Part shown: in pieces, positions 46,769-57,351 of the stretch | How positions within the stretch are numbered: position 1 is the stretch's first letter | Layout: every line of letters begins with the position of its first letter | Assembly: GCF_910592395.1 (NCBI RefSeq) | Contig: NC_088319.1 | Location: 10,790,001-10,854,000, forward strand | Direction: 5' to 3' | Length of the DNA: 64,000 nucleotides | Source of the DNA: Lineus longissimus | Lineage: Eukaryota > Nemertea > Pilidiophora > Heteronemertea > Lineidae | Program-made: the position numbers and the translations under genes | Notes under the pieces: generated by a model | The model's database searches: none | Told to the model about the DNA's origin: nothing | What the model saw: the letters and a program-made list of their open reading frames with translations, nothing else

Positions 46769-46996
46769 ACCCTTTCGCTGCGGGTGACGTGCTATGCACC
46801 TCATGCACATGGCTCCATGACATGCATAGTATGTTATGCTCCACTAAAATTTCTATTCACCAGCACTTGGTTCCACCCCCCTGAAACATGCCAAATGCAA
46901 ATTTGTTTTTTCACTTCTGAAGAGTTTGGACTGTTCAGATAAAAGTAAGCCCTTCTGTTCAATATTTGTAGCTACTGTAGCGAAAGGGTAAAGGAG
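46769..46996. repeat. Family H piggyBac-like MITE
   Basis: ACCCTTTCGCTGCGGG at the left and ACTGTAGCGAAAGGGT at the right. Interior GACGTGCTATGCAC and TCAGATAAAAGTAAGC are shared with copies at 55069 and 62410. Confidence 0.75.
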
Positions 46997-47203
46997 TTCC
47001 TGGGCCGAGGTTGTTTTCTTGGATGCATAGCAGCGCCATCTGCTCAGAAATTCTGTAAACATATTCCCTAGTTTATTCCTTACGAAAAAGATCTAAAATT
47101 CCATGGTGAATTCAGAATTCATCATGCTTAAGCCATTAGGAATGTAGAATTTTCGATGCTTGCCATGGTGGAATATCTTATTGTTCCAATTCACCATTGT
47201 GAA

Positions 47204-47312
47204 TTGCTGTCAGTTTACCATGGTGAATTGTGGATTTACCATGGTGTATTGTGGATTTACCATGGTGAATTGTGGATTTACCATGGTGAATTGTGGATTT
47301 ACCATGGTAAAA
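47204..47312. repeat. Tandem repeat, unit about 20 bp with CCATGG
   Basis: Five units of TTTACCATGGTGAATTGTGG. In one frame this reads as repeats of YHGELWI within a 91-codon ORF, which is otherwise featureless. Confidence 0.85.
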
Positions 47313-47954
47313 GGGATGCATTTTTCCTAAGAGATGAGACTAATGTCAGTTATCTCAGAACAAAGTGGTCTTGTATCAAGGCCAACTACCTCATTATGAA
47401 ACTGTTGATCAAGCTTTCGTGCAATATGTAAAAATTGTCAGAAATCAATATTACAGTTTGGCCACTTTGCCCTCCTTGTCAACGACTTTTACCTTCTGTA
47501 CGTTGACCATGTGAGTGGTCATCGATGCTATTGCACTCACAGTGCATATCCTGTTGTCGTCACACCAAGCCACCCACGCAAATCTGGTCCTCTGGAATGA
47601 ATCGGTCAATTTATGAAAATAGCCCATGAAATATCATACTGTGGTTAAACTTACCGACTTGCTGATACATTTACTGTTTTCATCAGGCACCTTTTCAATT
47701 GATTTTTACAGTAGCAACACCGAGTCCGAGTGGCAAAATATTATCCATTACAATGACTCCTGTTTTATCATATAAAAACCAATATTGGATCTAAAAGACT
47801 GAGGGTGTTCAAAATTAGAAGTTAGGTTAGATTTTCCAATTATTGTTAATTGAACTCGAAAGTTAGGAATATTTGTGAATTAAGATTTTGTGTTCATTAA
47901 ACTATGACAAGCAGCCCCCTCAGCCTCTTAGATTCACCTACGACGAGTTCAGTA

Positions 47955-48138
47955 TTAAAGGGAAACTGTAGGCAAGAGCAAGGTGGGCCAGATTAGGTTA
48001 GGGAAAGTCCCAAAATGTGTCTCTACTATCTCTCAGTACACTGGCATGATTCTCTTTTCGAGTTGAACCAGGCCCAGTTCCCTGACTGTTATCTTGAGTC
48101 CCCCAGTTGGACCTCTTGCTCCTGCCTATACTAGTTTT
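47955..48138. repeat. Family C TTAA MITE, copy 2
   Basis: TTAA|AGGGAAACTGTAGGCAAG at the left and CTCCTGCCTATACTAG at the right; the right TTAA is decayed. Confidence 0.75.
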
Positions 48139-49162
48139 TAAATGGCTGATAAAGCTTTACATTACTATATTTTGAGCAATTGGAATTTTGAACCCGTAGC
48201 AGCTTTAATATGCCCTTGGCTAATACAAACTTAATTACCAAGGGTGGCAGTAATAGTTAGCGGTACAATACAATACAGAGCCTACTGGGGATGAAATTGA
48301 CATGGGCTGGAAATTTATTGTGTACATGACCTGCAGTTTACGAGAGGCTGTATTCAACTGGCCTAACACCCAATACATCCTAATGAGCATCATGCATAAG
48401 GATATTATTACGCAGATTTGCCTGGTTATTTTGCAGATCAGAGAATCACCTCCAGTATACATAAGTGGCCTGATCATACTTCTGCAAATAGTTTCATCAA
48501 ATTACTATGCCAAGTCAGGAGATGTTAATTTTATTTGATGCAGTTGCCAAAAATCATGCAATTACAATTGTATTTAATAAGTATGTGAAATATGTAACTA
48601 ATGTATAAAGTGAAATGGAAATTCAGATGGAATTTCAACGCACACTTTTGTAAACCTTCAACCTGTATTATAATTTTTACTTGTGTTAATCAGTTATTTA
48701 TAGATTTTACATGTACTAGTATGTCAAAGGGTTTTATATTCTATAATAATCGTAAATTCTATGGGGTCATCCGTTATTATCAACATTTTCAACAACAATT
48801 AACAAAACGATAAATGTATGCTTGTAGAATTTCAATTAGATGTTGATCAATATAAAAAATCGACATCATTAAAAGTACGTTTTGGGAGAGGAAGGGGGCT
48901 GCCAAAAGAAGTATTTAGGTTGTGTAATTTTTTTTAAAATCTTGATGATATTGGATGACCCCTTATGTAGCTCTCATGGCTGTTCTGATGAAGTTTGACT
49001 TTGTCACTGAAGTGAGGGCTTCTTAACAAGAATAAAGCGAAATGTTTTGACTTTTTCATTTCACTCATCAAGAAATGAAAGGTACAGTCGTGTAAATGGG
49101 TATAGATTACATTGAGCCATACATAAGAAATCCATCAGTTCGGGTTTACATATGAGTCACAA

Positions 49163-49282
49163 TGGGTGATATGAATAAAGACTAGCAAATGCTTTTATCT
49201 AAATCTCCATGTACATTTACACTAGGCCTTTCTGTACAAAACTGAAGTAAAAGCATTTACTAGTCTTTATTCATATCACCCA
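49163..49282. repeat. Near-perfect long hairpin
   Basis: TGGGTGATATGAATAAAGAC plus TAGCAAATGCTTTTA (49163-49197) pairs with TAAAAGCATTTACTAGTC plus TTTATTCATATCACCCA (49248-49282) with one mismatch over 35 bp, around a 50-bp loop. It is probably a small fold-back MITE; a hairpin RNA is possible but unsupported. Confidence 0.85.
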
Positions 49283-49299
49283 ATGTCAGGGTTCATGTT

Positions 49300-49561
49300 T
49301 CACATGTCACAGATCCCTTATCACGTCACTCGTGATTACTGGTGGTCCAGGAAAATCGAAATGCAGTTATACACAATGTTAAAGTGCAATTGTTATGCAA
49401 ACGAATTTGCTGAAACTTGGTATTCATAGTATTTGTATATCTTTCTACACAATGGCGATGCTGAAAGCTATATTTAGTATGTTTATAAACTCCATCGGAA
49501 ATTTTCAAATTCAATTACCGGTACAATTTTCAAATGTTTCACGGACAGCGTGGGCCTTTAA
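49300..49561. repeat. Family E MITE
   Basis: It shares GTCCAGGAAAATCGAAATGC, AGTTATACACAATG, TTTGCTGAAACTTGGTA and GAAATTTTCAAATTCAATT with 63362, and ends GCGTGGGCCT|TTAA. Confidence 0.7.
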
Positions 49562-49981
49562 ATGACTGAAGCTTGAACACACGATATAACTGACAGCAGG
49601 GGGAAATTTAAATGACGTAATGAATCATATGTAGTCCGGTCTTTGGAAATGACTGTCTGTTCTTAAAGGAGATCATTATAACATTGACTCTATGTAAACT
49701 ATATGTAAACCCAGCATTATTGGCATTGACTTTATATTATCAGTTTTTGTTTCCAATATTCAGGAAATTACATTTGCAAAGGTTTGATTTTAAATGTTAC
49801 ATGACAGTTTAATCGGGAGAAGGGTATGGGAATTCACAATCTGTTTGCAGAGTTTGTGCAGCCCTGCATATGCAGTCTGGAACAGGGGGTTAATAATGTA
49901 CATATGTAAGTTGTATATATCATTGTTGTAATCTGTTTATAGTTAACATATACACTCAGAGCCAAGGCTGCTTTACATTGG

Positions 49982-49987
49982 AATAAA
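49982..49987 (+). promoter_or_regulatory. Poly(A) signal candidate
   Basis: AATAAA is followed within 30 bp by a T-rich stretch (ATATCTTTGTCTTCTTTATG). It could end the RhoGEF 3' UTR, about 5.7 kb after the stop, but other AATAAA words exist nearer the stop. Confidence 0.3.
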
Positions 49988-50229
49988 TGGAAAAAGTGTG
50001 AAATTATATCTTTGTCTTCTTTATGTTTATCGTCACAGCAAAACGTGGTGCATATTGCACAGAAGAGGAGCTAGGAGGAGCCTAAATGACACCACGAGAT
50101 ACATTGTAATGTATCTTAATCTAAAATAATGACTGATAATACGAGTGATAGAAAACCAAAAGGTACAATGTCCTACTTGTGATAAATACGTTTCATACAG
50201 CAATATGGCAGCCCACAGGAAGACTAAGA

Positions 50230-51075
50230 AACATTAGAGAAACAGATGAGTAAGTTATGGGTACAAGTACAACCTCCTCTTCCACCACTAATCCCTAAAG
50301 GTGTAGATAAGAAGCTTGCCTTTGAGACCGAGGAGCTTGATGGCATAAAGAAAGTGGAAGGAATTGAAGTAGTAAAGGAGTTTGGTAAGCCAGTGTGGTT
50401 ACTATTAAAGTTAATAGGCAATCAATGCAGTAACCACAGATTGAAGAGAGGTACTTTCAAGGGTCTGGCTTGTCTCTTAACATAATAGAGTCCTGTGACA
50501 TGACAATACGTCCTTACAAGAGGTGCAAAGGTGGTCATTACATTAGATTACCATTTAACACTAAAGCTGTCGGCAATGTAATATCACAGGAACAGGGAAA
50601 TGATCAGAAGTGTTTGCTCTGGAGTATAAGGGCAAACAAGTTTTAAAGCAACAGAAATTAACCCCAACAAGATGTATGAAAATGAGATTAAGATCGAGCC
50701 TAGCTCTCGGTACGGAATACGAATCAACTCCTTTCCTGTATGTGTTCAAAACGATATCCCTAAGATTTAGAGTGACAATAATCTCAAGAAGATAATGTGT
50801 TCAAGTTACAGAATGAAGCTGCTAAAAACTTACGTGAGGCAAAACTAGACCTTCTCTACCTTTCCGGGAATGGTAAGAACTATGATGATGATGATGTCAT
50901 TGATAATCTTTATTTCAAGGGTCATTTCATGTACATAACTGACATCAATATATTCTTCAGGACTGGCACTCATACTGTGTATCTCTGTAGGAGGTGTATG
51001 AATTACTTTTAGCGTAAGAAAACACTTTAGAATCATAAAAAGAAATGTAGTGAACATGAATACTGTAAGATTAGC
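50230..51075 (+). pseudogene. Decayed mobile-element protein (N-terminal region of a polymerase-type polyprotein)
   Basis: Three frames carry consecutive pieces. First, 50246-50485 (SKLWVQVQPPLPPLIPKG). Next, about 50500-50640 in another frame, with a KCLLW motif resembling the NIQNxDxKCFLW motif of the family. Finally, 50797-51070, with HFMYITDINIFF and VYLCRRCMNYF followed by the histidine and cysteine of a zinc finger after in-frame stops. I recall this order (NIQN motif, HYxYIKDI, CxxC zinc finger) from large DNA transposons with a B-family DNA polymerase in cnidarians and other invertebrates. The polymerase domain itself is absent here. Frameshifts and stops show it is dead. Confidence 0.6.
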
Positions 51076-51077
51076 CT

Positions 51078-51212
51078 GGTCTACACTAACAAACATTCAC
51101 CAACACTGATTGTTGGCCAACATGAGCCAACATCATGTTGGCGAATGTTTGGGGACCCGTCCACAATATCAAACACAGGCAAACATTGCCAAACAATGCA
51201 ACCAATGATTAG
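51078..51212 (+). repeat. Family J repeat, copy 1
   Basis: TGATTGTTGGCCAACATGAG, CCAACATCATGTTGGCGAAT and GTTTGGGGACCCGTCCACA are repeated at 51608. It has many inverted TTGGC/GCCAA words. Confidence 0.8.
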
Positions 51213-51607
51213 TCCCTGAAATTAAAATATAAGGAACCTGATACCAATGTAAGACGAGGATAAGCTGAAGCTGAATCACATTGTTCCACTAACAGGTGTT
51301 GCAATCATTCTACAATATCTCACTATGTTTATTTAGATGTCTGACAGGGGAAGTAATTCTGGTTGCCTTGGGGGTAGACATTCAGAGCGCTAATAATATG
51401 CAGGTATTTTAACCCTCGAGCAAAGCTTCGTGTGAATTGGCATCCTAATCGCTGTTAAAATAAATCTCGGCAAATACATCTTCTAGAAAGAAGCAAACTT
51501 TTTACAAAAAATATTTGCGATTTAAGAGTTTGAACTATAAAACTATGAAGATCTTTTTTGCCTAAATAGTTAAAATATAGTCTCTTTGTTTGTTTGAATA
51601 CTGTAAC

Positions 51608-51730
51608 AACTGATTGTTGGCCAACATGAGCCAACATCATGTTGGCGAATGTTTGGGGACCCGTCCACACTATCAAACACAGGCAAACATTGCCAAACAA
51701 GTTTGGCTAACTTTGCCCGTGTTTGGCATC
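51608..51730 (+). repeat. Family J repeat, copy 2
   Basis: Nearly identical to 51107-51210 over about 100 bp, then extends further (GTTTGGCTAACTTTGCCC). The two copies bracket about 400 bp of non-coding DNA. Confidence 0.8.
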
Positions 51731-51844
51731 ACCAAAAACTGCAGTCCCAAAATATTTTTGATTTTGAAAATTTTGAAATATTTTCAACTGACAGAGTGAT
51801 GAAAAAATTTCTAAGTACAAAAAAAATTTTCACTTTTTTTTTGC

Positions 51845-52042
51845 TCAAAATACCAAAAACTCGTCGTCGTCGTCGGTTGTCTTTTCTTTTTTAATTCTCT
51901 TAAATTCCAGAGACCTTTTACCAAAATCTCTAGACCATGCCAATTGTTTCTCAGATCTAACCTTCTTAGGTACTACTATCAGTTTAGTATCATCGCTAGT
52001 ATTTGTATTACTTGTAACTTGAGTTGTGTTATCATTCTCCAT
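51845..52042 (-). pseudogene. Mobile-element ORF piece (basic C-terminal segment)
   Basis: 65 codons, with VVPKKVRSEKQLAWSRDFGK and then FKRIKKEK, a basic segment I associate with small proteins of large DNA transposons. It overlaps the next ORF by 11 bases. There is no stop or frameshift inside. Confidence 0.5.
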
Positions 52043-52298
52043 TTATGTTACTGGAATTAATTAGGTCACTATTAGAGTCACTATTTGAGTCAATGTCATC
52101 ATCAATCTTTGGACTTTCATGTCCTGATAATTCCCCATGACAGTGACCTAATGTAATGAGGGTAGTTGAGGCAAGGGCAATTAGTGCCCCCATCCTCAGA
52201 CTTACCCATCCTAACCATTTGTCCAACTCTTTCGTTACTAAGTAATCGTTTCTAAGATCATTGTAAAGTTCTTCCTCATCATCAACAGGTAAGAACAA
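52032..52298 (-). pseudogene. Mobile-element ORF piece with a hydrophobic segment
   Basis: 88 codons. FLPVDDEEELYNDLRNDY is followed by GWVSLRMGALIALASTTLIT, a hydrophobic stretch. It appears to continue the protein of 52321-52566 after a frameshift near 52300-52325. Confidence 0.5.
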
Positions 52299-52320
52299 CT
52301 TTGTTAATTTAGTGTAAGCC

Positions 52321-52566
52321 TTAAGAACTGTCTTCTAAAGAATCGTTAAGTCTAGCAGCCATCTTTGTCCAGTAGAGTCTATGATATTTAATGATTTCCT
52401 TCTCTGTCACAACATCCAAGTCATTAACTGTAAGTTGTTTGTTAAGGAAATCCTTACTTTTCCCTGTTGCGACTAAAACCTCTAGGTCTTGTTTGGCTTT
52501 GAGACCACTATCAGTCAAGTAGTTGGAATTCAGTTTATTTTTAGTCGGACTTTGTCCTGAGAGCAA
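52321..52566 (-). pseudogene. Mobile-element ORF piece (KYHRLY family)
   Basis: 81 codons, containing EKEIIKYHRLYWTKMAARLN. I recall EVxKYHRLYxxxLxA from uncharacterised proteins abundant in cnidarian and other invertebrate genomes, in the same contigs as the other pieces. It is split from the piece at 52032 by a frameshift. Confidence 0.5.
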
Positions 52567-52599
52567 AGCCTTTCAGTTTCTCCAGCATCTCTGTCTGTG

Positions 52600-52974
52600 C
52601 TAGTTTTTTTCCCTTCCTCTAAAAAAGTCTACATCAAAACTGGCATCAGAACTGGTCTCCCTTTGTTTCTTTCTAATGGCATTCTTCAAGGAAATGTACT
52701 TCTCCTTCTCCTTGAGGATTAAACTGAATTCCTCTGTAGAGATGTGAGAGTCTGTTAAGGCTTTACTGACCAAATCATTGATTTTGTTAAGTTTGGAAAT
52801 TGCCGATTGTGATATCTTCTCATGCTTTTCAATTTTCCTAAGTATGGCCTTCTTCTGAAAACTAAGTGGTGATGAAGTAATGGCACTTGCCTTTGTCACG
52901 TCACCCAAAGCAAAGCCTATTGGAGCAGTGATGACTCCTGCTACTGCTGAAATACCAGCAGAGCCAGCAGCCAA
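52600..52974 (-). pseudogene. Mobile-element protein of the HEKI/SKAL type
   Basis: 124 codons: a Gly/Ala-rich hydrophobic N-terminus (AGISAVAGVITAPIGFALGD), then a helical part with IEKHEKISQSAISKLNKIND and LVSKALTDSHISTEEFSLI. This is a protein type I recognise as very common in Hydra, coral and other invertebrate mobile elements; its function is not known to me. It is the most intact piece of the region. The true start may lie further right. Confidence 0.55.
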
Positions 52975-53151
52975 ACTTGTGAAATTTAGGGCATGGGTTT
53001 AACCCAGTAATTACATCAAAAGCTTTTTGTAAAAGTTTTCAGTTTTCAATACTCATCTTGGTCATGAAATAAATTGACCTATCCAATTGCTCCTTAAAGA
53101 GGGACCAGTCTACTGTAGCACTCTTCTGTCTGTTTTCTGTCTTATCCATAG

Positions 53152-53276
53152 GTCTCAAGCTGTGAAGACATGTTTGGACAACATGGCCGCTGGACTGAAG
53201 ACAGATGAAGCAAGGCGCATGCGTTCCACGTCAAAGCCAACTGCCAATCTTGACACCAGAGGCCTTTTGATGCAAG
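53152..53276 (+). CDS. Weak candidate exon
   Basis: A good pyrimidine tract and acceptor (TGTTTTCTGTCTTATCCATAG) precede 125 bp with an open frame (SQAVKTCLDNMAAGLKTDEA, then RRMRSTSKPTANLDTRGLLM) and a donor CAAG|GTACAG. No partner exon was found. It could be an orphan exon of an unseen gene or chance. Confidence 0.25.
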
Positions 53277-53751
53277 GTACAGGCTGCCTGTTAGTTGGGT
53301 ATGTATTGTCCTAGTGCTCTACCCAAGGTCCTAATGTATGGCAGATAGAAGTCAATAACTAAAATTTTTCCATAAATAATTTATTCACTTTAAGACAACT
53401 CAAAAACTGGCATTAATTTCTAGAGATCAAATTTGTAATTGAATTGACGTCCCAAAACATACATGTAACATGGGCATCAAATTTCATTGGTACTCATGGT
53501 TTCTTTGTTGAAAATTCCCTCATTCCCATGATGGACTCAACTCAAACTGGTATTTTTAAAAGTTTTTCAACTGGTGTCTACACCAGTGGCGGAGCTAGCT
53601 TTTTGGTCGGGGTGGGGCAACTGACACTTTCTGACAATTCTCGGCCAAAATCATGGTCAAAAACATGTTTTTTGCTAACTTCTGCCTCTTATAAACTGCT
53701 GCTAACAGTTATCGCCCGATAACATCACAGTAAAGGAAGTTTATATACATC

Positions 53752-54410
53752 TTGAAGGGACACTATAGGCAAGTGTGAGGTAGGCCAGATCGAGGAGGGT
53801 GTCGGTACTATCTAACATCTCATCAGCTTTATTCAAACTTGCTCTTCAACAGGAGTGCAATTCCCGTACAACGGGAAAGAAATAGCATTGAACGGGAATA
53901 GGGTAATTGTGACCGCATTGGACTGCCATAACTAGCAGCTTTCTCACTGTGGCGAGGCTATGCCAGGACCACCAAAGAGCTATGTCTAGGTTTCAAACTG
54001 TATGTTGCATCCCTGGTTCCAGCGTTTCAGCATAGGAGAGTCGGTTGTTTGCACGGGAGAAATCGAAATGAGATAATCTCAACTGTAGCAGCTCAAATGC
54101 TGAAGCCAGAGTTGAACATTGGTTTGTTGAATGCCCGATCATGGCTCCTTGGGTTTCCAACAGTTGGGAAGCTGTAAGTTGGATGAAAGGTCCGGGTCCA
54201 TACAAAGGAGTCAGTTTACAGACAGGATTTGGATTTGCTCGGAGAGGTGGTTGGCAATAATACACGAAGAGGCAGGATATCGGAGAGGTTGCTGCCAATT
54301 CCACAGGGTGAAGTCAGACCAGACCCAGTTGCCTAACTGTGTGTACTCAGGTCACCAGTCCTGGAGATCACCGATTGGGACGCTAGCTCTTGCCTATAGT
54401 CTCCCTTTGA
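53752..54410. repeat. Family C element, 651-bp copy with TTGA flanks
   Basis: TTGA|AGGGACACTATAGGCAAG at the left and CTTGCCTATAGTCTCCCT|TTGA at the right (TIR match 17 of 18). The target duplication is TTGA rather than TTAA. It is longer than the other family C copies, so it may be closer to the parent element, although only short ORFs occur. Confidence 0.85.
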
Positions 54411-54454
54411 ATAGAAATCAATTCACATATCAGCGAAAAGCATTATGTACAATC

Positions 54455-54822
54455 TTAAAGGGCCATTGGGATTATTATTGCAGTATGGTGGTTCTTCTGT
54501 TGGTTCATCAGTAAACTATTTTTGTGAACGAGTTTGATGCTTTTCAAGTTCTGTTTCAGCTCTTAGTAGAAAAACGCATTATTCGTTATTTTCAGTACGT
54601 GCAAGTGCTGGCGCAAATTTCCGGCCACATGAGTCTGCACGCCTGAGAGCTAAATCGGGTCAAATCGGAGTCAACGTCGGGAAAGCACGATTATTCATTC
54701 AGATTTTAATCTTTCCTTTTTTTGTGCTATTTGTTGATGGGAACTACTGATGTAGAATAGGAGGTGACTTGGCAGCCGATAGCTGGGTAATATTGCCCTT
54801 CATAATGCCAATGGTCCTTTAA
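54455..54822. repeat. Element Q, 360-bp TTAA element
   Basis: TTAA|AGGGCCATTGGGATTAT at the left and ATAATGCCAATGGTCCT|TTAA at the right. It lies 45 bp from the end of the family C copy. Confidence 0.85.
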
Positions 54823-55068
54823 AGGAATATTAAGTTCATATTTAACCAATAGACAGCAGCTCTTTTAGAATTCGATTGTTTCTCAGACTACTGCGTGGAA
54901 ATCAAGACTGGGTGTGAAAGTAAATCGACTCCTCTTGTGGAATAAGTCCAACCCTACTTAAAAAATGACTGTTCAGGGATTCATGGCTAAAGCGAGACCA
55001 TCGCCATGCTGTAATCTTTCATGCCTGCACTACCTGTACTACAGCCCAGTTTACTGCAACCCTCATTA

Positions 55069-55280
55069 ACCCTTTTGTTGCGGGTGATGTGCTATTATGT
55101 CACAAATGTCCCCACCGTATGCAGGTGATGAGCATTGCACATCATGCACTTTTATAATTTTAATTCACCAGCACTAGTCATGCAATTTCCACGTTGGGGA
55201 GGGGGGGACTTAGTTTGATACAGCTATTATAGATGGCAACACATTTGAATATTTGCCCATTCAGATAAACGTGAGCACTA
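55069..55280. repeat. Family H piggyBac-like MITE, decayed
   Basis: TTAACCCTTTTGTTGCGGGTG at the left, then ATTTTAATTCACCAGCACT and TTCAGATAAACGTGAGC as in 46769. Confidence 0.6.
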
Positions 55281-55429
55281 TTCCCTTGTACCCTTGCTGT
55301 GCATATAAGTCACCAAAAGATGGTCAATTTAACCCCCCTGCTCCTCCCTATAGTACCCCTTTAACATACTGTGTAGACATTATTAAGCCAGTTGATGGGC
55401 AAATGAACAAAAGGCCCATATTACGTGTG

Positions 55430-55627
55430 AAAGGCGTAGTATTTCCCTTTGCAAAAATACGTTTTGAATATAAATTTCAACATTGCCATTAATGGGGTAG
55501 ATAGATATATGAATACTGTATACCAATTTACAGCGAAGATGCATCATAAATGCACTACATGTATGCAATGGCATTGTGTATAACTGCATTTCTATTTTTC
55601 GGACCCACAAACGGCGTACTCCTTTAA
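55430..55627 (-). repeat. Family E TTAA MITE, minus orientation
   Basis: On the minus strand it begins TTAA|AGGAGTACGCCGTTTGTG and contains GAAAAATAGAAATGCAGTTA, the family hallmark. Confidence 0.75.
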
Positions 55628-56103
55628 AGGGAGAGTTCATGTAGGTGGACATTAGAACTGCAGGAGAAGATGATTCAGGAGAGCTGTTGTTTATAACTAA
55701 TATTCTAACCATTTTTTTTTAAATTCCTAAATTATTCTTTACAATTTGGCACCGGCAGGGAAAATAAAAACAGTGAAAACTGGATATCTATACAATTATG
55801 TCCATACACTCAGAATTATTTATAAAGAATTTATCTGAAATAAAATTAATTTGACAGCAGATTATTTAGACACTCATTTGTTGATATAAATTTTGAATAC
55901 CGGTATTTATAGGTATATATAAGTTTGAACAATGGCTGGTAGGTGGCGTATTTTGAGCATGCGTTAACCAGCCTAAGACGAAAGTGTACAAGCATCTTAT
56001 GGAAAACACATCATTTTGATAGACCATTTCTAAACGCTGATATATCGGCAAACTGACAATGGTGCCGCCTATCAGTAATCACCCAAACTAATCAGCCGAA
56101 CAA

Positions 56104-57351
56104 CTATACCAGTGTACTCTCCATCCCCTCGAAGCTGCTCAAAAGAAGAGTTCGTTCATCCATTAGATGAATATGGGTATGACCATGACCTTCATCGGAA
56201 AGTTCAAGGTCGTCAGACAATTCAAGGTCATTGTCATAAGCATTGTTGTCATTCCCGACAAAACGGGCCGTGTTTGAATTTTTGGCATCTTTTTGAGGCT
56301 CCTGCGGAGGTTTTTTTGGAACTGACCCGTTAATGTTTGCGGAAGGATATTTTTGTTCAACGGGCTGTGATGCGGCCCGGCCTCGAGAATCATGAGAATC
56401 CGATGAATATGAGCGATTTGACATCCAGGAGTTACGAGCCAATGGATATTCAACCCTGGCTTCATAGTCTTCTGCGTCCGTATTTTCCCGACTACTTTCG
56501 GGAATTGTGGGTAATGACGAGAATTCAGACAACTCTGCCATTTTGATGCTACGGTCCTCGTCGGGGCCTAACATATCGTCAAATAACTCGTCATTCATTT
56601 CATTCAAACGGTCGCTAATACTTTGCTGATAAAACGAATAGTCACTGAGCGGATCCTGTTCGAGTCTGCTCGCACGAGGTGACGAATCACTCGATTCTCG
56701 TGACGACGAACTACTTGTCGGTGACGTCTCGTCCGAAGATGAACTGTTCAAAATACCATTGTGGCTTTCGTCCGGTGAATTTAAACACGGGATTGGGACA
56801 ATAGGTGAGAAAGCAAAGTTTGGTGGGTCAGGCAAGTCAGGGCTCTCGAGGATTTTTTGTTCAATGTCGTCTTGTAGCATTGGGATATGAACCTCCTCAA
56901 CTGGAGAGTAAGCGAAGTTACCGTACCCCCCTCCGCTGATATATTCCGTCTGATTTCCGTATTTGTATGAAGGATTCAACGACGAAACACTCAAGTCCGA
57001 CTGTGTCAAAGTAGTCAAACCTAACCCTGGTAACCCAGGATCATTATAGGGGGCGCTTTCGTTTTGAGGATTGTTGACGTTGACCACGACATGGTCCGGT
57101 GGTTTGGGTATCGTCACCGACGGCAACGCGTTATTGTTTACGTGTTGTAGTAACGTTTCCTCCATCATGCTGATGCTGTGCCTTGCGGGTGACGAGTGTT
57201 CGCTGACCTCGCTGATGTCCTCCAAGATCGTTGGCTGTTTGACAAGTGGCGCCATCTCACATTCATATTCTCCTTCGTTGTCGCTTTCTGCATCCTCGTC
57301 ATCGTTGTTGTCATTGCATACCATCTCTGGCTCCTTCTCTGTTTCACTTGG
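56104..57351 (-). CDS. Membrane protein last exon (cytoplasmic tail)
   Basis: The acceptor ACTCTCTCTCTCTTACAG (minus strand) is followed by 415 codons and TAG. It starts PSETEKEPEMVCNDNNDDED and includes EMAPLVKQPTILEDISEVSE, a poly-Ser stretch, SDYSFYQQSISDRLNEMNDE, GHGHTHIHLMDERTLLLSSF and ends EGMESTLV. It is disordered in character, without a known domain. Confidence 0.9.
   Translation of the reverse strand, partial: PSETEKEPEMVCNDNNDDEDAESDNEGEYECEMAPLVKQPTILEDISEVSEHSSPARHSISMMEETLLQHVNNNALPSVTIPKPPDHVVVNVNNPQNESAPYNDPGLPGLGLTTLTQSDLSVSSLNPSYKYGNQTEYISGGGYGNFAYSPVEEVHIPMLQDDIEQKILESPDLPDPPNFAFSPIVPIPCLNSPDESHNGILNSSSSDETSPTSSSSSRESSDSSPRASRLEQDPLSDYSFYQQSISDRLNEMNDELFDDMLGPDEDRSIKMAELSEFSSLPTIPESSRENTDAEDYEARVEYPLARNSWMSNRSYSSDSHDSRGRAASQPVEQKYPSANINGSVPKKPPQEPQKDAKNSNTARFVGNDNNAYDNDLELSDDLELSDEGHGHTHIHLMDERTLLLSSFEGMESTLV

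Larger units (their letters stand above)
44292..50200. other. 3' UTR and downstream region, mostly repeats
   Basis: It contains element I (44528-46104), families S, H, C and E, a CCATGG tandem array, a long hairpin and an AATAAA at 49982. No coding exon was found. Confidence 0.5.
50200..53030. mobile_element. Remnant of a large DNA transposon (Polinton-like or related)
   Basis: It groups the plus-strand pseudogene (50230-51075) with four minus-strand pieces (51845-52974). Convergent gene blocks are usual in such elements. No TIRs, integrase, capsid or polymerase motif are visible, so the class is inferred only from the accessory proteins. Confidence 0.5.
54823..56103. other. Downstream region of the minus-strand gene
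   Basis: It holds pieces of families H (about 55069-55280), C (55308-55366), S (55367-55440) and E (55430-55627), then AT-rich sequence that should include the 3' UTR of the minus-strand gene. No clear poly(A) signal was identified. Confidence 0.45.

Noticed and set aside
47156-47431. 91-codon ORF with YHGELWI repeats
   Set aside because: The repeats come from the CCATGG tandem array; the flanks show no coding signal.
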